33,726 nt of DNA. Origin: Euryarchaeota archaeon UBA229 (GTDB lineage: Archaea > Thermoplasmatota > Poseidoniia > Poseidoniales > Poseidoniaceae). A program made the translations under genes and the position numbers. Positions 7,451 through 15,940 of this stretch are shown here, in pieces. Position 1 is the stretch's first letter. The number at the start of each line of letters is the position of its first letter. Below the pieces are notes generated by a model. The model had not been told where the DNA came from. It ran no database searches and saw nothing but the letters and a program-made list of their open reading frames with translations. Location: NCBI GenBank assembly GCA_002505355.1, contig DAUW01000125.1:1-33726 (forward strand). The letters are read 5' to 3'.

Positions 7451-8635
7451 TCAGTGTTGAATTGGCACCGGTGCCGATAACTCTTGGTTAATGGCATCAG
7501 CAATTTCTGTAACCAGATGGTTATAATCACTGTCCCGCTTGACCGGGATAAAACCCGCTCTAAGAATGGTATTTTGCAATTCTATTTCTGAGGCCGATAA
7601 TTTTGTGGTTCCCGATGCAGACACCACGTTCTCTTCCATCATTGTTGAGCCAGCATCATTGGCACCGGACAGTAATGCCATCTGAGCCACACCTAAACCC
7701 ATCGTTGGCCAAGATGCTTGAATGCTTGGAATATTATCAAAAAATAGCCTTGAAACTGCTACATGGCGTATGTACTCTGTTGGACCTGCACCCAGTAGAT
7801 GCTTGTTCTGGCCTCGATTTCTTCGACCAAAGGAATTAGATTCAAGTTGGACCGGCCAAGCGATAAAAGAAGTAAAGCCGTTGTCATAATTGTCCAACGA
7901 ATCATCCTGCAGATCTCTTATTCGGCCCATGTGTTCAACTCGCTGTCTAAGAGTCTCACCGAATCCAAAAACATTAGTTGCACTTGTAGTCAATCCGATG
8001 GACTGAGCTTCTTGCATTACTCTTAACCAATTGTCTGGACTGCCCTTTTTGGGAGAAATATCTTGTCTAACATCGTCAACTAATATCTCTGCACCACCAC
8101 CGGGCAATCCGTGGAGTCCTGCTGACTGGAAATTTTTCAACACATCTAGTGTAGACATACCGGATACTTCTGCTATACCTTCAATTTCAATTGGACTAAA
8201 GCAATCTAAGTGAATATCTGGGTGATTATTGACTAAGTAGGAAATTAGTTCCAAATACCATGAAAACTCTAAGTCAGGGTTAACTCCACCTTGCATAAGT
8301 ATTCTGGAACCACCAATTTCCTCAAGTTCTCTAACTCTTTGGGAAATGTCCTCAAAAGACTGGGTGTAGGTTTCGTCGTGGCCCGGCGGCCTGTAAAATG
8401 AGCAAAACTGGCAATTTATTGTACAGACGTTGGTATAATTCACGTTACGGTCTACTAGATAGGTTACTTTCCCGTCAGGAAAGATCATTTTTCGACGATT
8501 GTTTGCCGCACTTGTTAATTCATGGAGCGGTGCATTAGTGTATAACTCAGTTGCGTCGTCAATTGAAAGTCGAAACTTGGCGGATTCGTTCGGGGTCCAT
8601 TCTTGCTGACGCTGGAGGATGGATTGCCAATTCAT
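7451..8635 (-). CDS. mqnC: Cyclic dehypoxanthine futalosine synthase (radical SAM), menaquinone synthesis
   Basis: About 394 residues. The radical SAM motif is CTINCQFC (C-x3-C-x2-C, cysteines near 71, 75 and 78), followed by SFYRPPGHDETY. That follow-on is the MqnC-type signature; CofH and MqnE differ here. ILMQGGVNP, HCFSP-like DCFSPIEI, GLPGGGAEIL and GFGETLRQRVEH follow in the expected order. The C-terminal part has MMEENVVSASG, typical of the MqnC/MqnE/CofH group. MqnC closes the dehypoxanthine futalosine ring in the futalosine route to menaquinone. An upstream in-frame GTG at 8644 lies inside an AGGTGG ribosome-binding motif, so ATG 8635 is preferred. It is the last gene of the long minus-strand run, directly after the aminopeptidase. 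The remaining mqn genes are not in the window. CofH-like function is less likely. Confidence 0.87.
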   Translation of the reverse strand: MNWQSILQRQQEWTPNESAKFRLSIDDATELYTNAPLHELTSAANNRRKMIFPDGKVTYLVDRNVNYTNVCTINCQFCSFYRPPGHDETYTQSFEDISQRVRELEEIGGSRILMQGGVNPDLEFSWYLELISYLVNNHPDIHLDCFSPIEIEGIAEVSGMSTLDVLKNFQSAGLHGLPGGGAEILVDDVRQDISPKKGSPDNWLRVMQEAQSIGLTTSATNVFGFGETLRQRVEHMGRIRDLQDDSLDNYDNGFTSFIAWPVQLESNSFGRRNRGQNKHLLGAGPTEYIRHVAVSRLFFDNIPSIQASWPTMGLGVAQMALLSGANDAGSTMMEENVVSASGTTKLSASEIELQNTILRAGFIPVKRDSDYNHLVTEIADAINQELSAPVPIQH

Positions 8636-8640
8636 TGTTA

Positions 8641-8646
8641 CCACCT
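8641..8646 (-). promoter_or_regulatory. Shine-Dalgarno motif fixing the mqnC start
   Basis: On the minus strand AGGTGG is followed by five bases and then ATG 8635. It overlaps the stop codon of the upstream aminopeptidase gene, so translation of the two is probably coupled. The in-frame GTG at 8644 is part of this motif. Confidence 0.6.
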
Positions 8647-10015
8647 AGATACCTTTGCCAACAATAGATTCTATTTCATCAATTGTTTTTGGACACTTCT
8701 CAGTTAACACTACAGGACCTGAATCTGTGATGAGAATGTCATCTTCAATTCTAACCCCAAGATTTGCATATTTTTTTGGACAATTTACGTCTGGCCGCCA
8801 AGCTCCAAAGTATAGACCTGGCTCGATGGTTAAGCACATACCGCTTTCCAGCAGCCTTGGCTTACCGTCGGGTAGGTATACTCCAACATCATGAACATCT
8901 AAACCAATCCAGTGACTAGTATTGTGCATATACCAGTTCTTGAGTTCCCCGCTTTCCATATCTAGTGCTTCGTCAAGGCTTTGATTTATCACTCCTAACC
9001 TTATCAGTCCCTCAGCAAGAACTCTGCGAGCTGCTTCATGTGGTGCATTGTACGGTTTGCCGACAACGCATTCGTCTATAGCAGCAAGTTGTGAGTCAAG
9101 AACCAACTGGTAGATTTCTTTTTGCGCATCAGTAAATTTACCATTGTTTGGCCAGGATCTAGTGATGTCAGCCGCATAGCCTCTAAATTCTGCACCTGCA
9201 TCAATTAGAACAACTTCACCATCCTTACATGTATCAACATTTTCTTTGTAATGAAGAATCGTGGCATTTTCGCCACTCCCTACGATTGATGGATACGACC
9301 ACCCTGAAGTTCCGGCATAACGGAAAAATCCCTCAATCATTGATTGTAATTGATTCTCAGTGGCTCCACTACCACCATGCCTCATCGCAGCAATGTGGGC
9401 AAAACTGGAGACATCTGAAGCGAACTTCATTTGGGATATTTCCGAGTCCGATTTTATTAACCGCATCTCGGCTAAGCGATTACTGGGGTCTTCTACCGCT
9501 ACAGGACCAGAACCTAATCGTTGTCTCGCCCTGTCTCTCCGCATTATTGCGTCAGTAACTATCTGATCAACGTCTGAGTTGATACCCATTCTATGCATTA
9601 CTCTGGAAGCACCTGCCACCAAATCAGCAAGGATCGAGTCTAAATCATTCACTGAGTGAGCAATGTCAACTGGCCAGTCACTTAGCGCTCCTTCAACACC
9701 AGGACGTCGCCCTTCCCAAATTTCTTTGAGGGTGTCTTTCGGTTGGACAAACAAATGTGTTTCCCATTTGTTATTGTTAAATTTGGCACACAAAACTGCA
9801 TCCGGCTCCGTCCAACCGCACAGGTAGAGAAGATTACTTTGTGTCCTGTAAGGATGGTGGACATCATTTGAATGAATGGTCTCGGGGGAAGAACAGAGAA
9901 TTAGTAAATCTGTTTGTTCCAGACTTTGGTACAGTTTATTTTGTCGTGACACATACTCACTATTTGAGATTGGGCTGGGCATCTCACTCAGTTGGGCAAA
10001 CATCTCTGCAAACAT
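8645..10015 (-). CDS. pepP: Xaa-Pro aminopeptidase (M24B family, PepP-type)
   Basis: The 456-residue metallopeptidase removes N-terminal residues preceding proline. Its N-terminal domain (about residues 15-150) has the aminopeptidase P layout, including FAEMFAQLS..SEYVSRQ and the YRTQSNLLYLCGW strand. The C-terminal pita-bread domain shows the dinuclear metal ligands: Asp272 in LIDAGAEFRG, Asp283 in ADITRSWP, a histidine in the HWIGLDVHDVG stretch, a glutamate in LTIEPGLYFG, and a glutamate in RIEDDILIT. All ligands look intact. No signal peptide is seen, so it is likely cytoplasmic. GGGAG-like GGGAGAAAC precedes ATG 10015 closely and supports this start. It follows the surface protein gene by 41 bases and overlaps the mqnC leader, so it is probably in the same transcript. 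Confidence 0.92.
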   Translation of the reverse strand: MFAEMFAQLSEMPSPISNSEYVSRQNKLYQSLEQTDLLILCSSPETIHSNDVHHPYRTQSNLLYLCGWTEPDAVLCAKFNNNKWETHLFVQPKDTLKEIWEGRRPGVEGALSDWPVDIAHSVNDLDSILADLVAGASRVMHRMGINSDVDQIVTDAIMRRDRARQRLGSGPVAVEDPSNRLAEMRLIKSDSEISQMKFASDVSSFAHIAAMRHGGSGATENQLQSMIEGFFRYAGTSGWSYPSIVGSGENATILHYKENVDTCKDGEVVLIDAGAEFRGYAADITRSWPNNGKFTDAQKEIYQLVLDSQLAAIDECVVGKPYNAPHEAARRVLAEGLIRLGVINQSLDEALDMESGELKNWYMHNTSHWIGLDVHDVGVYLPDGKPRLLESGMCLTIEPGLYFGAWRPDVNCPKKYANLGVRIEDDILITDSGPVVLTEKCPKTIDEIESIVGKGI

Positions 10016-10056
10016 GTTTCTCCCAGTGGTTTTATCCTATTCAAACCTTGGTTAGA

Positions 10057-11532
10057 TTATTTATCCCACTTTGGTAGATTAAATGACCCATCGCTACCGC
10101 GGAATCTCATAACCAGGGTTATCAACAACAACCCAACGATAAGTAAAGTTATTACAGCAGCAAATTCGTTGTTATCTTTAGTGGGTTTGTCAACTTCTGT
10201 CACCTGTAACTGTATGGTTAGTTGAGTAGTTGCACCATCTGAGTCACTCACCGCTAGAATTATGCTATTTTGGCCGACAATATCATATTCTAAATTAGTT
10301 AAATTAGCACCAGAATGAATTATTTCATCCCCAATTATCCAACTGTAAGTCAAACTGTTGATGTCATTGACAGTGTCGGTAGATTCAGAGGCGTCTAGAT
10401 ACCAACTCTCTGATACGTCAAACACGAGGTTATCATTAATGTCATCAAGTGAGACAGATGATTTAAGAGAAATTTCTGGTGGGATATTGTGGACTATAAC
10501 GATATACGATTGCTTGGAAAAATACCCAACGGAATCAATGGCGAGCACCGATATATTCCACTCTCCTGACTGATTAAGAATCAGACCTATACTACTATCG
10601 GTAATGATTTCATAGTCATGTATGCTGCGAATAATACCATTTGGCTCTGTTATGGTCCAAGTAAGCGCAACTAGTGAACTATCATAACCATCATCAACAG
10701 TAGTAGAGTAAACCATAAAATCTTGCTCTTGAGCATTAGTGGCCCCCATTATGGTAACATTAGGCGGGTTAGTATCGAAGGTTAGAAACATCTCGACAGA
10801 ATTAGAATATCTCAAAAATGAATCCCTCAAGTATATCTCAAACAACCAGTTTCCGTCTGCTATGTCAAGAGTTAATTTGTCAATTGACACATCATAATTA
10901 CCAAGCTCATTAACACTATGGTTAAGCTCGACAACGACTGATTCTGTTATGCATGAATCACCACTAAACTGACATATGTTGGCTTTGAATGAAGTTGAGT
11001 CAGTCAACCCGAGATTACTTGTTGGCTCAAATTCTGGGGTTATGACTTGATACTCAAAAATCTTTAATTCATTGCTTTCATATGTTTGAAATGATGGTAA
11101 ATATTCGATGTAAGGGATTTGAGAGTTAGTCCCAATAAATACTACAGTTGAAGCTGTTATGGTAAAATCATTTATCGACTGGATGGAAAATCTACATGTG
11201 CAGTTCAGCGAATTTACTGGTATAGATAACGCCCAGTCATAAATGTCGTCGTTCATTGTCACATTCGAAAATGTGCTAGACGACAATAAAAGTGTGTCTT
11301 CTATACCAGTACTCACAACTGAATCAATCACAACAAGTGACCATACCAATTCGGCGGCTGGTATAGTGGATTGCCCGGACAGATTCATATTTTCGACAAA
11401 AGTAATGCCTTGTTCTGTGGAAATTGTGACCAATGGATTTTCGGATTCATTCTTGATCACAGCCGTTGCGTTGGGTATCGTTACAATTAACAACAAAAGT
11501 ACTGCTACTAGTGAAGCAGCCTTGCTTGTCAT
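10057..11532 (-). CDS. Secreted membrane-anchored protein with Ig/PKD-like domains
   Basis: The 491-residue protein has a clear N-terminal signal peptide (about residues 1-25, LVAVLLLLIVTIPNATA) and one C-terminal transmembrane helix (about 450-475, AAVITLLIVGLLLITLVM) followed by a short basic tail. It should sit in the cell envelope with about 425 residues outside. The exterior is beta-rich and rich in Ser, Thr and Asn, with many possible N-glycosylation sites. The last third (about 330-445) resembles a PKD/Ig fold: a YLDASESTDTVNDINSLTYSW-like stretch, then IVGQNSIILAVSDSDGA. It follows the calcium-binding repeat protein by 48 bases, so the two may work together at the surface. The start codon has no obvious ribosome-binding motif. 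The exact function is unknown. Confidence 0.78.
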   Translation of the reverse strand: MTSKAASLVAVLLLLIVTIPNATAVIKNESENPLVTISTEQGITFVENMNLSGQSTIPAAELVWSLVVIDSVVSTGIEDTLLLSSSTFSNVTMNDDIYDWALSIPVNSLNCTCRFSIQSINDFTITASTVVFIGTNSQIPYIEYLPSFQTYESNELKIFEYQVITPEFEPTSNLGLTDSTSFKANICQFSGDSCITESVVVELNHSVNELGNYDVSIDKLTLDIADGNWLFEIYLRDSFLRYSNSVEMFLTFDTNPPNVTIMGATNAQEQDFMVYSTTVDDGYDSSLVALTWTITEPNGIIRSIHDYEIITDSSIGLILNQSGEWNISVLAIDSVGYFSKQSYIVIVHNIPPEISLKSSVSLDDINDNLVFDVSESWYLDASESTDTVNDINSLTYSWIIGDEIIHSGANLTNLEYDIVGQNSIILAVSDSDGATTQLTIQLQVTEVDKPTKDNNEFAAVITLLIVGLLLITLVMRFRGSDGSFNLPKWDK

Positions 11533-11580
11533 GGGCTAAACTAAACTACAGTACTGATGAAGTTTCTCATCTGTTGTATC

Positions 11581-14500
11581 TCATTCACTGAAAGGATCAC
11601 ACAATTCACCTTGACCGGGGAAGCTGGTTGGGTCCCTTGGATTGGTATCCCATTTGTATTCACAATAATTTACATGACCATCTCCGTCAGTATCGAACAT
11701 TCTGTCTGCGGCATCGTAGGGGTCGAAGTCAAAGTGGTATTCCCAACCTGTTGCCATGCCGTCGTCGTCGTGATCTTGGAAATATACCTCAGGACCATCA
11801 TTCCACTTGTCGCCATCGGTATCATTTGAAACTGGATTGGTGTTATTTTGCATTTCTTCATAGTTGGTATAGTTAGCCAAATTCTGGTAGAACTGTGCGC
11901 CATCCGGGGTGTCGGGATCGATGTGGCAATCTGAAAACGAGGTGTCGTTATAGCTAGGACAATAACGCTTAATCAGTCCCGTACGATTTAAGCCATCTTG
12001 GTCAGGGTCTTCTTCACCATCCTCAATACCGTCGAGATCACTGTCAACCATAGACGGATCAAGCACTCCACGTGCTCCATAAGCTGATAGTGATTCATTA
12101 TCAACAAGCCCAGATTCAATAGCATATTGTGAGTACTTAACTTCCCAACCATCAAACAACATGTCCCCATCTGAATCTTTGTCGACCGGATTTGTGTTCC
12201 ACTTATCTGGGGCTTCTGCACCATTTAGTAGTGAGTCATTATCAATATCGTAAACTGCATCAGGCAGTCTCGCAATGGTACTCTGGTCTGAGGGATCTAA
12301 TGCCCATCGACCGTTACAATCACAAAGTGGATTGTTTGGAACATTGAATCCGGATAAATTCATTTCATAGATTTCAAATTCTTTCTCTTGAACAAAGCCT
12401 CCAAGCGTATTAATCCACAAGTATCCCCCGGGACTCTTTGCACAGTTGTTGGTTTGGGATGGTACGCAGTTGGGAATATTCCACGTACTAGTAGCCACCC
12501 ACAAACTGTGCGAGTTGGTGTTGTCTTCTTCTGACTGAACCTGCATTTCCCAACCGTCTAGCATACCATCTTGGTCGGTGTCATTCACTAACGGGTGTGT
12601 CGGTTCCTGGAATGGGCGTGGGATGTACAAGACTTCATTGCCATCTTTCAACCCATCACCGTCTGTATCGGAGTTATTTGCGTGAGTTAGGAAACCATCC
12701 TTCCCGATTATGACTTCTTCGCCGTCTTCTAAACCGTCATTGTCTGTATCGAAAGCACATGGACTAGTTGTGTATGCCTCTCCACCACCGAGTGGCCACT
12801 GTAAGGTACCACCACCACCAGTTGCTTCAAACTGGTCATCTAGGCCGTCACCATCAGTGTCTGGGTTTGAAGCATTGGATCCTGAATCGCAAAGTGAGGA
12901 ATATTCAACATAATCAGACAAGCCATCTGAGTCGGTATCTGGGAGTCCAGGGTCGGAAACTACAAGCGTTATTTCAACACCACGATTAACAACTAATATT
13001 TCCCAGCCAAATACCTCGATTCCGTCGATTAGACCATCATTATCAGTGTCAGCGTCCATTGGGTCAGTTGACCTACCAATTATCAAACTTGGATTGCCGT
13101 TTTCATCATATGGTTCATTATTTTTGAATTTAGCCTCATACTCATCCTCGTTAGTAAAACGCTCGTTATCTTCGACAACAACAAACCATACTGTGTCTCT
13201 CGATGTGATTACTTGGTCGACTTCGACATACATCTGATATATGGTCCCTGATGAAGGCGCTTTGATATTTACCGGCTCAGTCTGACCACCGGCTTTAGTG
13301 TACTCGGCTCGAACGACTGTTTCGCCTTCAGCAACAGTATCACCAATGGTCTTTTTGATTTGCGTCACTCTGGTGTTGAAGATTAGTTCTTCATAGACTG
13401 CCGAACCATCACCATCACGGTCCCATCCGTCCATATCAGGGTCTTCGTCTCCGTTACTACTGTCACGCGGATTTAGCCCATTGTTGGTTTCCCAGCCATC
13501 AGGCATTCCGTCCAAATCAGTATCCTCAAGCCATGGCGAGGTAAAGTTTTCAGCGCCAAACAACAGCGCTGATCCGTACTCCTCAAGGTTATTCAAGCCA
13601 TCATCATCCCAATCAAAAAATCCGTCTGATGGGTCGCTGGGATCCAACACATTGGTCACATCAAGACGGTTTAGGTTTAGCGCATTTATCACATTGTTAG
13701 ATGGGAAGATTGAGTAGCAATACTCATACCCATCGGGCATACCATCCCCATCAGAGTCCCAATCAGAAGGGCCGTTTAACAAACCATCACCATCATCATC
13801 GAGGTAGAACCAAGAGGTGTTTTGGCTCATGAATGGTGCATCAAATGGGAACGTCTGAGTGTTATCATCCCTGATTGCCTCGTTACAATTTCGGTAAACT
13901 GGTTGATTGTTCCTGTCAATCCCTTGGGTTATACCCACCGCACGATATAATTGGAGCTGCTCACGGGCAATCTCCTCAGCATCAGACAGTAGGTCACCGT
14001 CCGAATCCTTGGAAGTCGGGTCTGTAGCGAACAATTCTTCTTGGAAATTGGCTAATCCATCATCATCAAAATCTAACACATTGTCACATGAGTGCTGGCC
14101 AAAACCGTTGCCCAATTCTTCCCAAGATGGTGTAGAATCGTCAAGGTTGTAAAATTCTCTTAGGCTATTTTTCAAATCTGATGTTAACAGTACACAATCC
14201 CAGTTTCCGTTCAGGGGGTCGAACAGGGTAAACGAGCCGCCAGGAATTTCAATTTCAACCATGTAATTTGATTCCCATTTGTCGTTGAGCCCGTCGTTAT
14301 CGGTGTCACTTCGCTGCGGATCTGTCTCTAGTTCCTGTTCTTGCTGATTAGTCAAACCATCGTTGTCAGGATCGCCGTTAGGACCTTGATTTGGGTCGGG
14401 CCATGAATCAGTTTCATTCTCCTGTTCTGCTTCTTCAACATCTGCTTCACCTGGATCTTGCTCAAGCGGGTCGGACTCACCATCATCTAGTGGGTTCAAG

Positions 14501-14790
14501 CCATGCTCTACCTCCCAGCCGTCAGACATTCCATCACCATCGGTGTCTTCGTCAAGTGGATCTGTACCGTATTGGGTTTCTTCCAATACGTCAGACAGTC
14601 CGTCCTTATCGGTGTCTTCGCCTTTGTTTGTGGCTATGCCGTCCCCGGCAATATCCTCTTCAACAGCACTGTCAAAATTGCCCAAACCCTCACTAGTCTG
14701 CAGAACACCAGAGACACCAACGAAGATTGAGCCAAAAATCAGTGTTGAAACAATCGCAACGTAAGCCATTTGGTTTGGATTTAGAGACAT
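11581..14790 (-). CDS. Giant thrombospondin type-3 repeat (calcium-binding) surface protein with an embedded lipoyl/biotinyl-like domain
   Basis: About 1069 residues. An N-terminal hydrophobic segment (about 8-32, MAYVAIVSTLIFGSIFVGVSG) acts as a signal peptide or signal anchor, so the rest should lie outside the cell. It holds roughly two dozen D-x-D-x-D-G-type calcium-binding repeats (for example DTDGDGLDD, DTDNDGLED, DWDSDGDGMPD), many followed by GWE or a TDP/NPLD element. Scattered cysteines (for example CDCNGRW, NCVPSQTNNC) could form disulfides. At about 475-540 the repeats are interrupted by a glycine-rich beta domain resembling a barrel-sandwich hybrid. There is no C-terminal anchor. 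GAGTGAT four bases before ATG 14790 fixes the start; the in-frame GTG at 14799 is inside it. Calcium-stabilised adhesion or a cell-surface structure is inferred. Confidence 0.85.
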   Translation of the reverse strand: MSLNPNQMAYVAIVSTLIFGSIFVGVSGVLQTSEGLGNFDSAVEEDIAGDGIATNKGEDTDKDGLSDVLEETQYGTDPLDEDTDGDGMSDGWEVEHGLNPLDDGESDPLEQDPGEADVEEAEQENETDSWPDPNQGPNGDPDNDGLTNQQEQELETDPQRSDTDNDGLNDKWESNYMVEIEIPGGSFTLFDPLNGNWDCVLLTSDLKNSLREFYNLDDSTPSWEELGNGFGQHSCDNVLDFDDDGLANFQEELFATDPTSKDSDGDLLSDAEEIAREQLQLYRAVGITQGIDRNNQPVYRNCNEAIRDDNTQTFPFDAPFMSQNTSWFYLDDDGDGLLNGPSDWDSDGDGMPDGYEYCYSIFPSNNVINALNLNRLDVTNVLDPSDPSDGFFDWDDDGLNNLEEYGSALLFGAENFTSPWLEDTDLDGMPDGWETNNGLNPRDSSNGDEDPDMDGWDRDGDGSAVYEELIFNTRVTQIKKTIGDTVAEGETVVRAEYTKAGGQTEPVNIKAPSSGTIYQMYVEVDQVITSRDTVWFVVVEDNERFTNEDEYEAKFKNNEPYDENGNPSLIIGRSTDPMDADTDNDGLIDGIEVFGWEILVVNRGVEITLVVSDPGLPDTDSDGLSDYVEYSSLCDSGSNASNPDTDGDGLDDQFEATGGGGTLQWPLGGGEAYTTSPCAFDTDNDGLEDGEEVIIGKDGFLTHANNSDTDGDGLKDGNEVLYIPRPFQEPTHPLVNDTDQDGMLDGWEMQVQSEEDNTNSHSLWVATSTWNIPNCVPSQTNNCAKSPGGYLWINTLGGFVQEKEFEIYEMNLSGFNVPNNPLCDCNGRWALDPSDQSTIARLPDAVYDIDNDSLLNGAEAPDKWNTNPVDKDSDGDMLFDGWEVKYSQYAIESGLVDNESLSAYGARGVLDPSMVDSDLDGIEDGEEDPDQDGLNRTGLIKRYCPSYNDTSFSDCHIDPDTPDGAQFYQNLANYTNYEEMQNNTNPVSNDTDGDKWNDGPEVYFQDHDDDGMATGWEYHFDFDPYDAADRMFDTDGDGHVNYCEYKWDTNPRDPTSFPGQGELCDPFSE

Positions 14791-14794
14791 GGTT

Positions 14795-14801
14795 ATCACT
14801 C
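14795..14801 (-). promoter_or_regulatory. Shine-Dalgarno motif fixing the repeat-protein start
   Basis: The minus strand reads GAGTGAT, then ATAACC-like spacing, then ATG 14790. It has the same layout as at 6284 and is complementary to the usual 16S rRNA 3' end. Confidence 0.5.
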
Positions 14802-14875
14802 GGGCGAATACGCTTATCGTTGGCTCGACATTTATCGGTTATAGAAGTTAACCATCAATGCTCTAGGGATAATTT

Positions 14876-15931
14876 TCAGTTGTAATTCAATAGGGACTTA
14901 ATCTCAATGCTAAACGAGGCATCTGTTAACTGAACTTTGCTGACGGCCTGTTTGCCGTTTGCGCGTTCCCACAAGCCAACCAATTTACCAATTGCCAATA
15001 TTGCGTTTGGTTGCAGTTTTACTGTAAAAAAATCCGTATCTGTAATTGATTCAACAAAATCTAGGGAACCAAAACCAAACGGTTTCAAATAACGATCAAT
15101 GATTGCCTGCCAATCATTGTTCTCATTTAGGAAAACATAGACATCGCTTGCTAGAAATAATTCCTTACAAGATTGTAGGACGCATTTCACAGATGTGACA
15201 AATCTAGAATCAAAGCCGTTAATCTGCCATAAAACATCCACTGACTTTTTCACATTATCCACATAACCACCGGCGTTGAAAATTAGGCGATTTATCAAAT
15301 CACAAGGTAACACATATGATTGTTTACCATCTATTGACCAGCCAAGATCCTGCTTTTCTAGTAATCTATCGCTATGGTGATTTACGGGACTACTGGCAAT
15401 CGCCCAAGGCATGTCAGATAAAGTCTGGATTCCGCTCAAGGATTTATCCAAATCTTCTAACTCGCACACAATCAAATTATCACTTAGTTGTCGCCACTGT
15501 ATTTTTTTCCTCGCAGCATAATGGAATTCTAACATGGCAAGGTAAAAACCAGATATCACCGATGGATGAACTGATGAATTTATTGCGTGGCCATTTATAC
15601 CAAAACTGCCCCAACCATATACCTGCCACATTTTGGTCAACATTCGCAGCCGATTTTTCTTAGCGAAGAAGCCAAACTTATTGGAACTAAACGGCTGTAG
15701 AATAAACTCAAAGGAATCTGCAGCTGAATTATGGAGAATTCTTCCCAAAGGTACACCAATATTTGACTCCATTAGCGCAACGAAGTTGGCTAACTCATAC
15801 TCTTGTGAGATATACCAAAAATTATCATTTTCATCTACTATGTTACCACTGAAACTCTTCCTGAAATGATGATTAAAATCAGCCGATAAAATGGCATCAT
15901 GTAGTATATTCTCATCGTCTACTATCGGCAT
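14876..15931 (-). CDS. Unknown protein with two similar halves (possible V4R-like tandem)
   Basis: I do not recognise this 351-residue protein with certainty. No signal peptide or membrane helix is visible. The two halves resemble each other. In the first, a helix RLRMLTKMWQVYGWGSFGI is followed by a loop, then SGFYLAMLEF, then WRQLSDNLIVCELE. In the second, WQAIIDRYLKPFGFGSLDF is followed by a loop, then IGKLVGLWERANG, then KVQLTDASFSIEIK. The order helix / G(W/F)GS / helix / strands resembles V4R-type ligand-binding domains, but the cysteines common in those are absent. This is a weak fold guess. The gene starts nine bases after glyA and ends 85 bases before the giant surface protein gene, within the long minus-strand run. 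Confidence 0.7.
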   Translation of the reverse strand: MPIVDDENILHDAILSADFNHHFRKSFSGNIVDENDNFWYISQEYELANFVALMESNIGVPLGRILHNSAADSFEFILQPFSSNKFGFFAKKNRLRMLTKMWQVYGWGSFGINGHAINSSVHPSVISGFYLAMLEFHYAARKKIQWRQLSDNLIVCELEDLDKSLSGIQTLSDMPWAIASSPVNHHSDRLLEKQDLGWSIDGKQSYVLPCDLINRLIFNAGGYVDNVKKSVDVLWQINGFDSRFVTSVKCVLQSCKELFLASDVYVFLNENNDWQAIIDRYLKPFGFGSLDFVESITDTDFFTVKLQPNAILAIGKLVGLWERANGKQAVSKVQLTDASFSIEIKSLLNYN

Positions 15932-15940
15932 TTAAACACA

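Noticed and set aside
11650..14750. Regularly spaced similar DNA segments, considered as a CRISPR or satellite repeat.
   Set aside because: The repeats are imperfect, vary in spacing and follow the reading frame of calcium-binding motifs, so they are protein repeats.
11650..14780. Many open frames on the plus strand opposite the giant repeat protein.
   Set aside because: They are mirror translations of the repetitive Asp/Gly codons and have no family features or ribosome-binding sites.
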